A stretch of DNA of 64,000 nt from Clostridium yunnanense (GTDB taxonomy: Bacteria > Bacillota > Clostridia > Clostridiales > Clostridiaceae): the NCBI RefSeq assembly GCF_016595795.1, contig NZ_JAENHN010000051.1, forward strand, positions 62,001 through 126,000, in the 5' to 3' direction. The position numbers were made by a program, and so were the translations under genes. Every line of letters begins with the position of its first letter. Positions within the stretch are counted from its first letter, which is position 1. Of the stretch, positions 18,733-29,042 are shown piece by piece. The notes beneath the pieces were generated by a model. It searched no databases and was not told where the DNA came from. It saw only the letters and a list, made by a program, of their open reading frames with translations.

Positions 18733-19037
18733 AACCACACACTTCCTTAATCTTAATTTGAACATAAAAATATTAATATTTTTAATAAAACCATATGCTA
18801 TATTATATATCATCCAATTTTGTTTATGAGTGCTCAATACACATTTTTCCACATTTATAGTAAAAACTTATTAAAGATACTTGGAGATATATTTAGAAAA
18901 TCCTAATAACTTTATATTTGGAACATAAATAAGTTTTACTTTTAACTATATAGACATAAGAAACTTCTAAAATCATTATTTTTTACTGTTTAGCCTAAAT
19001 ATCTGTTCTAACCACTTTATATTGCTAGGTTTAGACA

Positions 19038-19075
19038 GAAAAAAAGCATCTTCCAATATAGGAAAATGCCTTTTT
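19038..19075 (-). terminator. Terminator of the OPT-PqqD unit
   Basis: On the minus strand, GGCATTTTCC-TATATT-GGAAGATGC is followed by seven T. It lies about 40 bases after the PqqD-like stop. Confidence 0.8.
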
Positions 19076-19116
19076 TATTTTTTGATGACACTTAATATCA
19101 AGTGCCATCAAATATA

Positions 19117-19467
19117 TTATATATTTATTTTTTCTATATAGTGACAATTAGCGTCTATATGATTAAGGAATAATAATAATCTTTCGTAAAGTGGGTGAAC
19201 TGCATCACCGTACTTTGCTTCTAGACTTTCCCCAATATCTTTTACACTTTTCTTGCCATCTATCTGCAAAAATACCCAACTTCCATATTCATCAAGTGAA
19301 AGCTTTCTATACTCAGGAATTCTGAATTTAAGTTTTCTAAAGAAATTTTGTACCTTATGATCTTGCTTTATCATTATAGTTACAACGCCTTCTTCATCTA
19401 CCTCATATTCTATGTTGTCAGATATTTTATATATTATATTTAGGACGTCCTCATTACTTTTTAGCAT
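19117..19467 (-). CDS. PqqD-family protein overlapping the OPT transporter gene
   Basis: A 116-residue protein whose C-terminal 65 residues match PqqD, the small winged-helix fold that binds leader peptides in RiPP pathways: YRKLSLDEYGSWVFLQIDGKKSVKDIGESLEAKYGDAVHPLYERLLLFLNHI, with DxYGxWVFxxIDGKKSVxDI as the recognisable core. The N-terminal 50 residues are not recognised. The ATG at 19467 lies inside the last 14 bases of the upstream transporter gene in another frame, so translation is probably coupled. No radical SAM maturase, precursor peptide or protease lies nearby, so a RiPP role is not shown; it may have a transporter-linked role. Confidence 0.78.
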   Translation of the reverse strand: MLKSNEDVLNIIYKISDNIEYEVDEEGVVTIMIKQDHKVQNFFRKLKFRIPEYRKLSLDEYGSWVFLQIDGKKSVKDIGESLEAKYGDAVHPLYERLLLFLNHIDANCHYIEKINI

Positions 19468-21376
19468 TTTCTACCTTGCTCTTTAATATAGGTATTATAG
19501 TAGCTATTACTAAAGCAGCTAGTAATATAAATGCCATTCCATTAGTAGCAGAGAAACCAGTTGGTTCAATTCCCTTTACTATACCAGTTACTTGGCATAT
19601 TATACCTACAAGTCCTAATATAGAACCTCCAGCAACAAGTCCTGAAGATAAGCTTATACCATTAGAAACCTTAGCTTCCTTATCTTTTTCAGACTTAGAA
19701 GTCTTTTCTACGAATAATCTAACTAATGCTCCTATTAAGATTATAGTAGTTGTAGATATTGGTAAATAGAAACCTATAGCTATTGCCATTATAGGAAGGT
19801 TTAAAAGGAATAAGAATAATCCCATAACAACTCCCACAAATATCATAACCCATGGTAATTGACCTGACATTATACCAGCAGTTAATGTTGACATTAAGTT
19901 TGCTTGTGGCAACGCAAATGGAACATTATCTCCAGTCATTGAAAGTTGACCTGAAAGAAGTAGTATTGTACCAACAACTACTGCAACACCAAGAACTCCA
20001 GCTATAGCAAAGTACTTGTCCATTTCCTTTTTGTCCCCACCTATTATGTAAGTAACCTTTTGTGATTGTGAGTAACCACCAGCAACAGATATAGCCGTAA
20101 CTATAAATGTACCAAATAAAAGTAAAGCTTTATTACTAGCAACATCTTTCCAGCCCATTGCAACAAATAGTGATGTTACAACAACTATAGAAGCTATAGT
20201 CATACCTGATACCGGAAGATTTGAAGTTCCTATAGTACCAGTTAAACGACCAGAAACTATAATAAATAGTAATGATAAGAATAATGATAAAACAGCACCA
20301 AGTAATGCCATTGCTACATTACCACCAGATGCTAGGAATCCTGCTACAAAGCCTAATACTATTCCACCAAGTAACAGTATGTTAGCAACAGATGAACCAT
20401 TATCACCCTTTGAACCCTTAGCGTTAAGAGTTTCTCTTATAGAAGAAACTATAGTAGGAATAAGCTTTATAGCACCTATTATACCACCAGAAAGCATCAT
20501 ACCAGCTCCGATGTATTTTACATAGCTACCAGCTATATTCTTAACTTGCATAGCGTTTATAGCAACTCCATGGTTATTCCATACGTTTACGCCATCTTTT
20601 CCAAGTTCTGCAAAGTAACCTATTAAAGGCATAATACCAAAGTTAGATAATAATGCTCCTGCAAACATTGTTATAGAAACTTCCATACCAACTATGAATC
20701 CAATACCTAATAATAGAGGATTAACCTCAATTTCAAACTTCCACTTGTAGAATGTTTCATTTACATAACTTACAACGTTGTTAACTAAATTCAAGAATGA
20801 ACTAGTTATAACAGTTATAATTCCACCTATTCCAAAACCAATCCCCATGAACTTCATTGAATCCCCAGCACCTTCTGAAGCAACAAGTGTTTCAGATATA
20901 GCCATTGATTCTGGATACATTAACCTACCGTGTTCTTCAACTATTAAGTAGTTGTAAACAAGTGAAGCTATTCCAATACCGAATAAAACTCCAGCTGCTC
21001 CTACTGCAAAACCTTCAATGAAACTAACTTTAGCTCCTATTAAAAGAATTGCAGGTAATACGAAAATAACACCACTAGCAACTGATTCCCCACCACTTGC
21101 CATACCTTGTACTAAGTTTTTACCTAGTATACCTTTTTTCTTAGCAAATGCAGCTATAAAACCAGAACCTATTATAGATCCAGGTATACCTGCAGCAACC
21201 GTAAGACCTGATTTCATACCTGAATAGGCAGTTGATGCTGCGAATAAAACTGCTAATATAATACCGATTGTTAATACTACAACGTTTCCACCAGACTTAG
21301 ATCCCGTAGAAATATAAGGAACATAGTCTTTACCAGCTACGCCACCATATGCATCCTTTGATAACTTTTTATCCAT
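19454..21376 (-). CDS. OPT-family oligopeptide transporter
   Basis: A 640-residue integral membrane protein with about 14-16 hydrophobic segments, a proton-coupled importer of small peptides or metal-chelate complexes in this family. Landmarks of prokaryotic OPT proteins (TIGR00733 type) are YSGMKSGLTVAAGIPGSIIGSGFIAAFAKK near the N-terminus, MYPESMAISETLVASEGAG, and the C-terminal NLPIMAIAIGFYLPISTTTIILIGALVR. ATG at 21376 has AAAGGAGG nine bases upstream; an open extension to 21427 lacks a site. The stop overlaps the start of a PqqD-like gene by 14 bases, so the two form one unit ending at the 19038-19075 terminator. Confidence 0.92.
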   Translation of the reverse strand: MDKKLSKDAYGGVAGKDYVPYISTGSKSGGNVVVLTIGIILAVLFAASTAYSGMKSGLTVAAGIPGSIIGSGFIAAFAKKKGILGKNLVQGMASGGESVASGVIFVLPAILLIGAKVSFIEGFAVGAAGVLFGIGIASLVYNYLIVEEHGRLMYPESMAISETLVASEGAGDSMKFMGIGFGIGGIITVITSSFLNLVNNVVSYVNETFYKWKFEIEVNPLLLGIGFIVGMEVSITMFAGALLSNFGIMPLIGYFAELGKDGVNVWNNHGVAINAMQVKNIAGSYVKYIGAGMMLSGGIIGAIKLIPTIVSSIRETLNAKGSKGDNGSSVANILLLGGIVLGFVAGFLASGGNVAMALLGAVLSLFLSLLFIIVSGRLTGTIGTSNLPVSGMTIASIVVVTSLFVAMGWKDVASNKALLLFGTFIVTAISVAGGYSQSQKVTYIIGGDKKEMDKYFAIAGVLGVAVVVGTILLLSGQLSMTGDNVPFALPQANLMSTLTAGIMSGQLPWVMIFVGVVMGLFLFLLNLPIMAIAIGFYLPISTTTIILIGALVRLFVEKTSKSEKDKEAKVSNGISLSSGLVAGGSILGLVGIICQVTGIVKGIEPTGFSATNGMAFILLAALVIATIIPILKSKVENAKK

Positions 21377-21684
21377 AAGATGTGCCTCCTTTAATTTTGC
21401 CCCCAAATGATTATAACACGGTTTCAAAATAGTTGTATCTTCATGAATTTTTAAGGAGGAATTAATTCACTAATTAATTTGAGACAATTGCAAAAACTAT
21501 ACATTTACTTTTTCAATTATCAAATTTTTAATACAAAATATTATGTAAATTTCAAATCAACATATATAAAATAGACTATTCTAATAATAATTTGTATCAA
21601 TTATTTAGATTAAATCTCACAAAAAATATAAGCAATTGATACTAAAACAGTATTAATTGCCTAAAAATTGAAATATTCCATTCA
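21377..21684. other. Gene-free intergenic DNA
   Basis: About 300 AT-rich bases that must hold the OPT promoter and the end of the amine oxidase transcript. No strong hairpin, riboswitch or credible reading frame was recognised. Confidence 0.45.
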
Positions 21685-23406
21685 TCAGCCATGCATTTTG
21701 CAAGAAATCGTTAAGTCATTGGCAGCCTCCATTCCACTTTTCAATGCCCCTTGCATCCATCTGTGAACTGCAGAAATATGCTCTCCGGCAAAAAACACTC
21801 TATTGTTATACTCTGGAAGAGTCATACTATACGAAAACAGTCTCTTTTGTTCAGGTTCAAAAAAGGTTAGTGCTCCTCTAAAAGACGGTTCTTTATCCCA
21901 ATCGATTGTCTTATGTTCCTGGATTATATTATCAAGATACCCCACAGGTAGACCATGTACCATTTCAAGCTCTCGCTTAAGCTCTATAAATAATTTTTCT
22001 TCAGGTAGATTACTCAATCGAATTGCATCTAACCCGAAATTATATGAACCTAAAAGCACTCCTGGTTCGTTGGATGGCAAATTATTAAGTTGTTTTCCAA
22101 TGCTTTTAGAACTACTAATGTACTTAGCATGATCTGAAGGATACCAAACTGATGCGATTGGTAAATCAGTATATGAGCCACCACCCACAATACCTTGCTT
22201 CTCCCAGAACCTCTCCTTACATAACAGCAAAGTTCTTTGAGATGAAGTATAATGTACCTCTCTAATTGCACGCATTTTCAGATGACTAAATAAAGGATCA
22301 ATATTTATATTTCTCAGAGATGAAAAGGGGATAGCACATACTACATAATCAAATTCTTCCTTCAAATTCTCTTTAGCTTTTATATCTTCATAATTTAAAA
22401 TTACTTTTTGACTTAAATTATCAAACCCTATATCTTTTACCCAGTAGCCTGCTTTATACTTTATCTGACCGAGATCTGCTTTATCTATATCAGGATAATT
22501 CTTCGTTGTATCTGGGTCATTAAAAGATTTGATAAATGCCTTTGGAAGATTCACCATACCACCTGGTATCTCATATAAGTATGCTAGATCCGCTGGATAA
22601 CTTTCTTCAATAAAATCAATATAACTATTATATAGATTTCCATATAATAATGGAAAAAAGTTTGAAACTAGTGATATTGCTTCTTGACTTAATCCAGTGG
22701 ACTCCATCAGCCTCATACTAGAGTTATCACTCCACATTAGGGTTCTTTCATTGTAATAAGGCTTAACTTGTATAGTTTCCGCTCTTACTTCAGGTGAGGC
22801 AAAAAGCAAGTGGCTATCTAACGCAATTTCCTGTAATCTCTGCCAGTTTGTATTTCGTTCATTTTCTTTCAGGTCATATCTTGGATAAATATTTTTCATA
22901 ACATTAAAGCCGTTTCGATCATTTCTTGCTCTTGCTTTTCTATAGTATATAAAGCTATTTTCGTTATATTGTATAAAAGGTCTGGTTGGCAGCTTGAATA
23001 AATTTAAATAATGCCATACAGTTTCATGGGTAACAGGTATTCTCATTGGTCCAAATTCATGATGTAACTTCTCCTGATCATCAAAGTAGTATGTATATAC
23101 TCTTCCACCAACTCTGTTTTCTAAGGCTTCATAAATTGTAATGTCAAAACCTATTTTCCTTAATTCAAATGCTGTTGCAAGACCTGCTAGTCCACCACCT
23201 ATCACTGCAACTTTTACATTTTTAAATTCACCTGGTTTAGCATAGTTCGTTATCTGTGCCGGGGGAGACATAATTCTCTTAACAAAATCAAAATCCACAG
23301 CCCTTCCTCTTTCTCCCAAAGCATATTGAGATAAAAAATTTCTATCGTTGTCATTAGGATTGTCCGGCTGTGGTGGATAAAATAAAGATTGACTATTTAG
23401 ATTCAT
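21685..23406 (-). CDS. Flavin amine oxidase (L-amino-acid oxidase-like)
   Basis: A 573-residue FAD-dependent oxidase. The dinucleotide-binding motif is VAVIGGGLAGLATAFELRK at about 66-84, followed by IYEALENRVGGRVYTY, the amine-oxidase GG motif. The C-terminal FAD segment NNRVFFAGEHISAVHRWMQGALKSG matches monoamine and L-amino-acid oxidases. The 60-residue N-terminal extension before the Rossmann motif (many Asn/Pro) resembles bacterial L-amino-acid oxidases of Bacillus/Clostridium, not plain MAO. There is no export signal, so the enzyme is presumably cytosolic; such enzymes consume O2, odd for a strict anaerobe, and could act in oxygen defence or nitrogen use. Start has AGGAG upstream. Confidence 0.85.
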   Translation of the reverse strand: MNLNSQSLFYPPQPDNPNDNDRNFLSQYALGERGRAVDFDFVKRIMSPPAQITNYAKPGEFKNVKVAVIGGGLAGLATAFELRKIGFDITIYEALENRVGGRVYTYYFDDQEKLHHEFGPMRIPVTHETVWHYLNLFKLPTRPFIQYNENSFIYYRKARARNDRNGFNVMKNIYPRYDLKENERNTNWQRLQEIALDSHLLFASPEVRAETIQVKPYYNERTLMWSDNSSMRLMESTGLSQEAISLVSNFFPLLYGNLYNSYIDFIEESYPADLAYLYEIPGGMVNLPKAFIKSFNDPDTTKNYPDIDKADLGQIKYKAGYWVKDIGFDNLSQKVILNYEDIKAKENLKEEFDYVVCAIPFSSLRNINIDPLFSHLKMRAIREVHYTSSQRTLLLCKERFWEKQGIVGGGSYTDLPIASVWYPSDHAKYISSSKSIGKQLNNLPSNEPGVLLGSYNFGLDAIRLSNLPEEKLFIELKRELEMVHGLPVGYLDNIIQEHKTIDWDKEPSFRGALTFFEPEQKRLFSYSMTLPEYNNRVFFAGEHISAVHRWMQGALKSGMEAANDLTISCKMHG

Positions 23407-23515
23407 TTAATTATCTACTCCTATAAAAAATTGCTAATTTGATTTCTTTACTCCATAATATGTAAACTCATTGCAACTGATACCAAGTAAATTTATACAT
23501 ACACTTTTAATAAAC

Positions 23516-23551
23516 AAAAAAAACGATTATCCTTGGTGAATAATCGTTTTT
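23516..23551. terminator. Terminator downstream of the CBO0543-like gene
   Basis: AAAACGATTAT and ATAATCGTTTT form an 11-bp stem with loop CCTTGGTGA, flanked by A and T runs. It serves the minus-strand gene ending at 23665. Confidence 0.8.
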
Positions 23552-23664
23552 ATATCACTAGCCTAATATTCATTCTAAGAAAAGTCTAACTAGACTTATG
23601 TATGATTAAGTCTAACCATCTCCACAAATAACTCTCATGAAACTATTCAATAGCTTATTGTTAG

Positions 23665-24522
23665 TTAGTATTGTTCTGGTCTTACAGTATGTTTTTCAAT
23701 CAAAATAAATATTGCTATAAATATCTCATAAAGAATTAACGTGTAGACCAAATTCCACCCATTTCCTATAATCAATATACCCATTTTTGCAAATATGCAT
23801 TGAGCCATAATCGAAATTATAAATGGTAGCACACTCCAATACCACTTTTTTAGTATACAAGTGAACAATACTAAAAGAAAAGCTTCAATTAAATGATAGA
23901 AAAATATAATTATAATGCTTGATAAATATAGATCACCAAAAAAATTATTTACGAACCCTATATGATAGTATTGTTTTCCCATAAGCAGTAAAATTGGAGC
24001 CGGAATATGTACTATTATCATAGCCACAAAAAAGAAGGTTATAGCTCTATTTAATCCGTAACATTTTTTATTTATCTTAGGGAACCACTTATTGTCAAAT
24101 AGTAAAATACCTACAACTGTAATAATGGTCATATAGTATCTCCACCAATGCTGCTCATATAATCTTAACTTCACAAATACATACTCTATTGCTGTAAAAA
24201 AAACTGCAACAAAGGAAATCCACCCGTAATGAAAGGAAAAAACCACCATAACTAATGCTGCAGCTGGATAAAGAGTAGTATTTAGTATTAAATGTCCTAA
24301 CAGATTTTGAGCCCAGACATTTTGAAACACACCAGTTTTATATGCGTATGAGTTGAACAGACCAAGTACTAGAAATTCACCGCACCATGCAATACTAGCT
24401 GCAAATAAATAAAATACCAAAAGAGTAGTTACTTTGTAAATATGTTTTTTCTTATATACAGCATAGATAGCACTAAGTATGCCAATGATAGCTAGACCAA
24501 TAAACCAAACTATATTTTGCAT
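23665..24522 (-). CDS. CBO0543-type polytopic membrane protein
   Basis: A 285-residue, very hydrophobic protein with about eight membrane segments and almost no soluble domain. The sequence fits the CBO0543 family known from clostridia and bacilli: an N-terminal QNIVWFIGLAIIGILSAIYAVYKKK, then an AASIAWCGEFLVLGLFNSYAYK stretch with Trp/Tyr and a central FYPAAALVMVVFSFHYGWISF. Function unknown. ATG at 24522 has AAGAGG seven bases upstream; a frame-extending start at 24555 has no site. Single gene. Confidence 0.75.
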   Translation of the reverse strand: MQNIVWFIGLAIIGILSAIYAVYKKKHIYKVTTLLVFYLFAASIAWCGEFLVLGLFNSYAYKTGVFQNVWAQNLLGHLILNTTLYPAAALVMVVFSFHYGWISFVAVFFTAIEYVFVKLRLYEQHWWRYYMTIITVVGILLFDNKWFPKINKKCYGLNRAITFFFVAMIIVHIPAPILLLMGKQYYHIGFVNNFFGDLYLSSIIIIFFYHLIEAFLLVLFTCILKKWYWSVLPFIISIMAQCIFAKMGILIIGNGWNLVYTLILYEIFIAIFILIEKHTVRPEQY

Positions 24523-24758
24523 AATATACCTCTTAAAGTTTAATTCGTAAGACATTGTTTACAATGTTCTTAATAAAATATATTATTTGCTTTAACATTA
24601 TCAAATATCCAACATGTTAGCCACTTTAATAAGTATACTTATGTTTTTATATGACTTTTTCATTGCGTCACTTATAATTTTGGAAGCTATAGCAGACTAT
24701 AAATCTAAAATCCAAGCACATACCGAACGCTACTAAATATCAATTTTATTTGTAATGA

Positions 24759-27700
24759 CTATTCTATTGCTACCCAGATATCTAAAGCTAAAGAACGTAT
24801 TTCAACATTTGAATGATTTCTATACGCTCTCAAACGCTCTATACAATCCGAATTCCAAAACAAACCTTTCCCAACAACTTCAAGCAAAGAAAGAGCAATA
24901 AATTGATCTTGATGACTTCCCTTAAGCCATATTGTATCAACAATTTTTAATAAGATTTCTTGCTTCCAATAGCCCTTGCTTTCTTCAATTTTCCTTGCAA
25001 CTGCATCATAAGCATTACTTAAAAGACGAGGCTGATTTTCTATACATTTTACTAAGCTATTTATATATGAAATTGCTTCCTCTACATTATCCCAATTAAT
25101 TGAGGCTATATAAAATTTAATAGAAATACTTCTTAAGGTCTCGTCGAAATCAATACAATCAATAATATCCTTATACAAAGGCGTGAGTTTTAATCTAGTA
25201 AGTGTATTCAAAGATGTAAGTCTGTCGGTTAGCCTCATCAGACGCTGTCTACTTGGCAAATCCCTCTGCTTATTTGCATTCCACTTATCACTTAGCTTAA
25301 CGCCTGCTAGAGTTTTATAAGTGTCTAATACAAACCTATTAACTTTTCCATCATGACATACATATATTAATACCTCCATGGCAGATTTCCATTTAACACT
25401 ATCATTCAAGTCAAGTATGGTCTCTAAAGCAACTGAAGCAATTATTTCTTCGTTTCCATTTGTCCAATATCTTATACAATTATAAGCTTCTCGCCCAACT
25501 TCATCATCTATGTGATTTACGAGCTTAATAACTAACTTTAGATATCGCTCTCTATATTTTCTAGGAAGCTCATTAGGTTGTTGATTTAGTAAGCTTTTAG
25601 CAATATCACTTTCTTGTGAAGATGCAATTTCACCCAAAATATTCCATGCTTGCTCATAATCTAGTAACTTTCTAGCCGCATGTCCTATTGCAATTATTAC
25701 ATCCTTGTGTAGGTTTACCTTTTTAAATTCATTGATCAGTATCATGATGCTATCACTATTCTTGTACGCACCTAATAATCTTATTACTTCTTTTCTAACG
25801 GTTATTTTAAGCTTATCTCTACTCAAAAGCTCTTTTAGTATTTTAGTTAATAAATCAGGGTTAACCTTTCGTATACATCTAGGGATTGAATACATAGCAA
25901 TCCGTGCTCTATCCCCATCTAAATTTTCTAATAATATAGTAAGCGCTATTTCAGGTTCCTCAATTAATGATAATGCATAAAGTGCAGTCTCTATTATATA
26001 TATATCGCTATTTTTTAAAAGTTCTAACATATCTTTCATGGGAGAATCAGGCATTTTAGCCATTTTTCTTATAGATTCTGAACGTTCCCATAGATTACGC
26101 TTAGAATCAAATGAAATCTTTTCTAGCAGCAAACTAAAAGATTTTTGCTGACGAGGTAACCATCTATTAAAACCATTGCATGCTGGTACAAGATAAATTG
26201 TTTTTCCAGTTAGGAACCTTCCCTTAATAACTCTCCCATAAATAAAAGGATCCAACCACTCTTGTCGTTTTATATGCAAATGTGAAAATACTTCATTTAT
26301 TGTAATAAAAGATTTATCTAATAATAATAATTCTTTAACTCTCTCATCACGAGTCTTTTTTGGCGCAAGCCAATGTTTTACTGCTTGAACCACGGTGTCA
26401 TCACAACTTGCATTTATTGCTTCATGTAATAAGTTTTGGAGTTCTACTATATCTTCACCCCTTTTACCTAAAGAATCGGCTAAATCAATCACAAATTTAT
26501 AGTTTTCTTTTTTGTTTTCCTCAACAACTAACGGATAAATTTCAGCAAATATCTTCTTTTCTATACCTCTAGGTAAATTCTCTTCAAGCGATGGCAAGTT
26601 AAGCTGACCATTTTGTTTTGCTAATTTTATTATTGTTCTTATAGAAAACCTAAACATTTCGCTTTTGGTATTAAATGCATTATATTTCATTATGGACAGT
26701 GCTAGTTTCTGTGTTACAAACTGGGTAGCATAAGATGTGTCTCTCGCTTCTATAATACTATCTACGAGAAAATCAAGGTCTTTTACATTCTCTTCTGAAA
26801 AAATAGTTGGCGAACAATTTGAAAGTGCACCAATCACCGCATTCCTTACAATATCCTGGTCATTTTTAATACGACGTAAAAACGTCAAAGTCTCTTGAAC
26901 TCCACTCCTTGATAATCCCGTACCCTTAACTAACTGAGCAAGTGCAAAAGCTCTTTCTTCAGCATTTGACGCTTTTGATGCATTTTCAAAAAACATCCTT
27001 GAATTTTTAATAGAAAGATAGGCAGTAATTCTAGTAACTTTTCCTTTATTCTCGCTTATTTCACGAAGTTTAAGCATTCTAGCTGCTTCTCTTTCTCTCA
27101 GTACATGAGGTAATTCACCCAACAATCTTTCAGTAAAAACATGATTCTTACATTCATTTTTTTCATACACTGCTTCAAAAATCTCTTCTCTCTCTGAAGG
27201 AGCATTATGATTAAGTATTTCTGCTATATGCACAGGATTATCCCTAAGTAATTTAGCTAATTCAATCCATTGTTCTTTAGATAAACGAGTTCTTCTTTTT
27301 AAAACTCCTCTAGGCAAACCATTTGAAAGTAGATCTCCTCTAGATTCATTTCTGATCAATAATTCATACACAGTGTCCGGACTAATGCAAACTAAAATCC
27401 CAAGTTGTTTCTTTAACACTGGATGTATAATGTCCATAGGACCTAATTTGATTGCACATTCTAAAATAAGCTCTCCCTTTAAATTAGCCAAAACATCAAT
27501 TGCAGATGAAAATCTCCACCAAACATATCCCCTCAAGCTCGGTGATGTATCTTGTAAAGTCATTTTAAAATGTTTAGCGACAGCATCGGGATGATTATAT
27601 GCTAATTTTTTCCAATTAACAACTATGTACCCAATATCTAAAAGCCACTTTTTAACACTTTCCTCACTGCAAGCAGGGAGTAAAATTGCTGCTTCCTTTG

Positions 27701-28103
27701 CTCCCCAGTTATTATATACAAGAGTTATTAATTCTTCTGCCAATTGTTGACGATTGGACTTAGAAATACTTCGCAATAGTTTCAAGCGACATTCATAGGA
27801 TAACCTTGATATAATATCTTTTATATCATAATCTGATGCAACTTTTACTAAAAGTCCTGTTGCCTTATTTCTAACACTAGCTTTAGGATGTTTTAATGCT
27901 GCTAATACGACCTTTTCATCTTTTGTTACTGCCGCTCCCACTAATGCTAACTTACCTTCGTATTCTCCATCTTTAAGTAATGAAAGAAGTAATTTTGAGT
28001 ATTTATCCAATCCTTTATTATTACGCCCTAGTATTGCAATCTTCTTTGCTCGAGCTGAATATCCAAGTATATCTAATTCCTTAAGTAAATTTGCTTTGTT
28101 CAT
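24759..28103 (-). CDS. Large HEAT-repeat protein
   Basis: A soluble protein of about 1,114 residues built almost entirely of amphipathic helix pairs. HEAT-like units are clear at about 75-105 (LAALKHPKASVRNKATGLLVKVA), 670-800 (ALYALSLIEEPEIALTILLENLDGDRARIAMYSIPRCIRK, VRKEVIRLLGAYKNSDSIMILINEFKKVNLHKDVIIAIGHAARKLLD) and near the C-terminus (RAYRNHSNVEIRSLALDIWVAIE). There is no catalytic domain, signal peptide or membrane segment. Alpha-solenoids of this size usually serve as protein scaffolds; relatives of about 1,100 residues occur in bacilli and paenibacilli without known function. ATG 28103 is the first ATG but has no clear site; AAAGAGGTG further upstream would suit an unusual start nearer 28125, so the start is uncertain by about nine codons. 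Confidence 0.78.
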   Translation of the reverse strand: MNKANLLKELDILGYSARAKKIAILGRNNKGLDKYSKLLLSLLKDGEYEGKLALVGAAVTKDEKVVLAALKHPKASVRNKATGLLVKVASDYDIKDIISRLSYECRLKLLRSISKSNRQQLAEELITLVYNNWGAKEAAILLPACSEESVKKWLLDIGYIVVNWKKLAYNHPDAVAKHFKMTLQDTSPSLRGYVWWRFSSAIDVLANLKGELILECAIKLGPMDIIHPVLKKQLGILVCISPDTVYELLIRNESRGDLLSNGLPRGVLKRRTRLSKEQWIELAKLLRDNPVHIAEILNHNAPSEREEIFEAVYEKNECKNHVFTERLLGELPHVLREREAARMLKLREISENKGKVTRITAYLSIKNSRMFFENASKASNAEERAFALAQLVKGTGLSRSGVQETLTFLRRIKNDQDIVRNAVIGALSNCSPTIFSEENVKDLDFLVDSIIEARDTSYATQFVTQKLALSIMKYNAFNTKSEMFRFSIRTIIKLAKQNGQLNLPSLEENLPRGIEKKIFAEIYPLVVEENKKENYKFVIDLADSLGKRGEDIVELQNLLHEAINASCDDTVVQAVKHWLAPKKTRDERVKELLLLDKSFITINEVFSHLHIKRQEWLDPFIYGRVIKGRFLTGKTIYLVPACNGFNRWLPRQQKSFSLLLEKISFDSKRNLWERSESIRKMAKMPDSPMKDMLELLKNSDIYIIETALYALSLIEEPEIALTILLENLDGDRARIAMYSIPRCIRKVNPDLLTKILKELLSRDKLKITVRKEVIRLLGAYKNSDSIMILINEFKKVNLHKDVIIAIGHAARKLLDYEQAWNILGEIASSQESDIAKSLLNQQPNELPRKYRERYLKLVIKLVNHIDDEVGREAYNCIRYWTNGNEEIIASVALETILDLNDSVKWKSAMEVLIYVCHDGKVNRFVLDTYKTLAGVKLSDKWNANKQRDLPSRQRLMRLTDRLTSLNTLTRLKLTPLYKDIIDCIDFDETLRSISIKFYIASINWDNVEEAISYINSLVKCIENQPRLLSNAYDAVARKIEESKGYWKQEILLKIVDTIWLKGSHQDQFIALSLLEVVGKGLFWNSDCIERLRAYRNHSNVEIRSLALDIWVAIE

Positions 28104-28243
28104 ATCGTTTTTATTAAAAATAATAAACACCTCTTTAACAGTTCATTTGGTTCAATTTATATTCAATTAATTATACCATATAAGTATATATATGGTTCTT
28201 GTCTAATCTCCATAAAGTTCTTTTAAGCCTTCACTATAAAAAA

Positions 28244-28275
28244 TATAGCCAACATCATTATTGATGTTGGCTATT
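28244..28275 (-). terminator. Terminator of the lipoprotein gene
   Basis: ATAGCCAACATCA and TGATGTTGGCTAT form a 13-bp perfect stem with a 4-base loop; the minus strand continues with ATTTTTTATAG. Confidence 0.9.
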
Positions 28276-28373
28276 TATGGTTATTTAATTCACAATTCAA
28301 ATTTTATTTAAAACTTCTATTCTAAAATAATTTCTAACTGGTATGTTATTATAATCTCATTAGCTTTCCTAAA

Positions 28374-29042
28374 CTACTGTATTTGTAGCTTAATGTTACC
28401 ATCCTTATTTAAAGCGCTAACATAACAGCTTGTTGAATAAGAATCACCTTTATCCGTCTTTATTACTAACTTAAATGTAATATCTATTGCATACTTAGGA
28501 TTTCCACCTACAGCTTTTTCCCAAGTATAAGAATCAACGCTGATATCTTGAATATTATCTTTTATTTGATTTTTCATTGATTGATAGTTTAAATCCAACT
28601 GAGTTTTTTCTTTATCAGTTAGTGGAACTGCAAACCATTTGTCAGCATCTTCTTTTGAATCATCGTATTCCATTGACACAAGTTTATTACTTACTGCATT
28701 AATACCTTTTAGATAATAGTCTTTAACAATTGAAAGCGCTTCGTCAACTTCTTTATATTTTCCATTTTCATATTTCAGATCAGTATATTCACTTTCTTTA
28801 ATTACAGTAAAACCGCTATTACCTGTTGAACTTGTACTTGTATTAGAAGAACTGTTAGTGCTTGTACTATTATCGCTAGTACTTTTCTCTGTATCGTTAG
28901 ACTTAGATTTACTATCATCCTTATTAGTTACAGTTGTTACTTTTGCATCTTCTTTAGTATCTTTTTTTGTACTATTAGTACATCCCACAAAGGACAACAT
29001 CATTACTACGCATAATGATATTAAAATTGATTGTCTTTTCAT
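28374..29042 (-). CDS. Predicted lipoprotein with Ser/Thr-rich linker
   Basis: A 222-residue exported protein. A lipobox (LSFVG-C, Cys21) follows a basic start and a hydrophobic core, so it is probably anchored in the outer face of the membrane. Residues 24-75 are Lys/Asp/Ser/Thr/Asn-rich low-complexity linker. The folded C-terminal domain (about 80-222) shows YLKGINAVSNKLVSMEYDD and YAIDITFKLVIKTDKGDSY, a pattern I cannot assign to a known family. Monocistronic, with its own terminator. Function unknown. Confidence 0.75.
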   Translation of the reverse strand: MKRQSILISLCVVMMLSFVGCTNSTKKDTKEDAKVTTVTNKDDSKSKSNDTEKSTSDNSTSTNSSSNTSTSSTGNSGFTVIKESEYTDLKYENGKYKEVDEALSIVKDYYLKGINAVSNKLVSMEYDDSKEDADKWFAVPLTDKEKTQLDLNYQSMKNQIKDNIQDISVDSYTWEKAVGGNPKYAIDITFKLVIKTDKGDSYSTSCYVSALNKDGNIKLQIQ

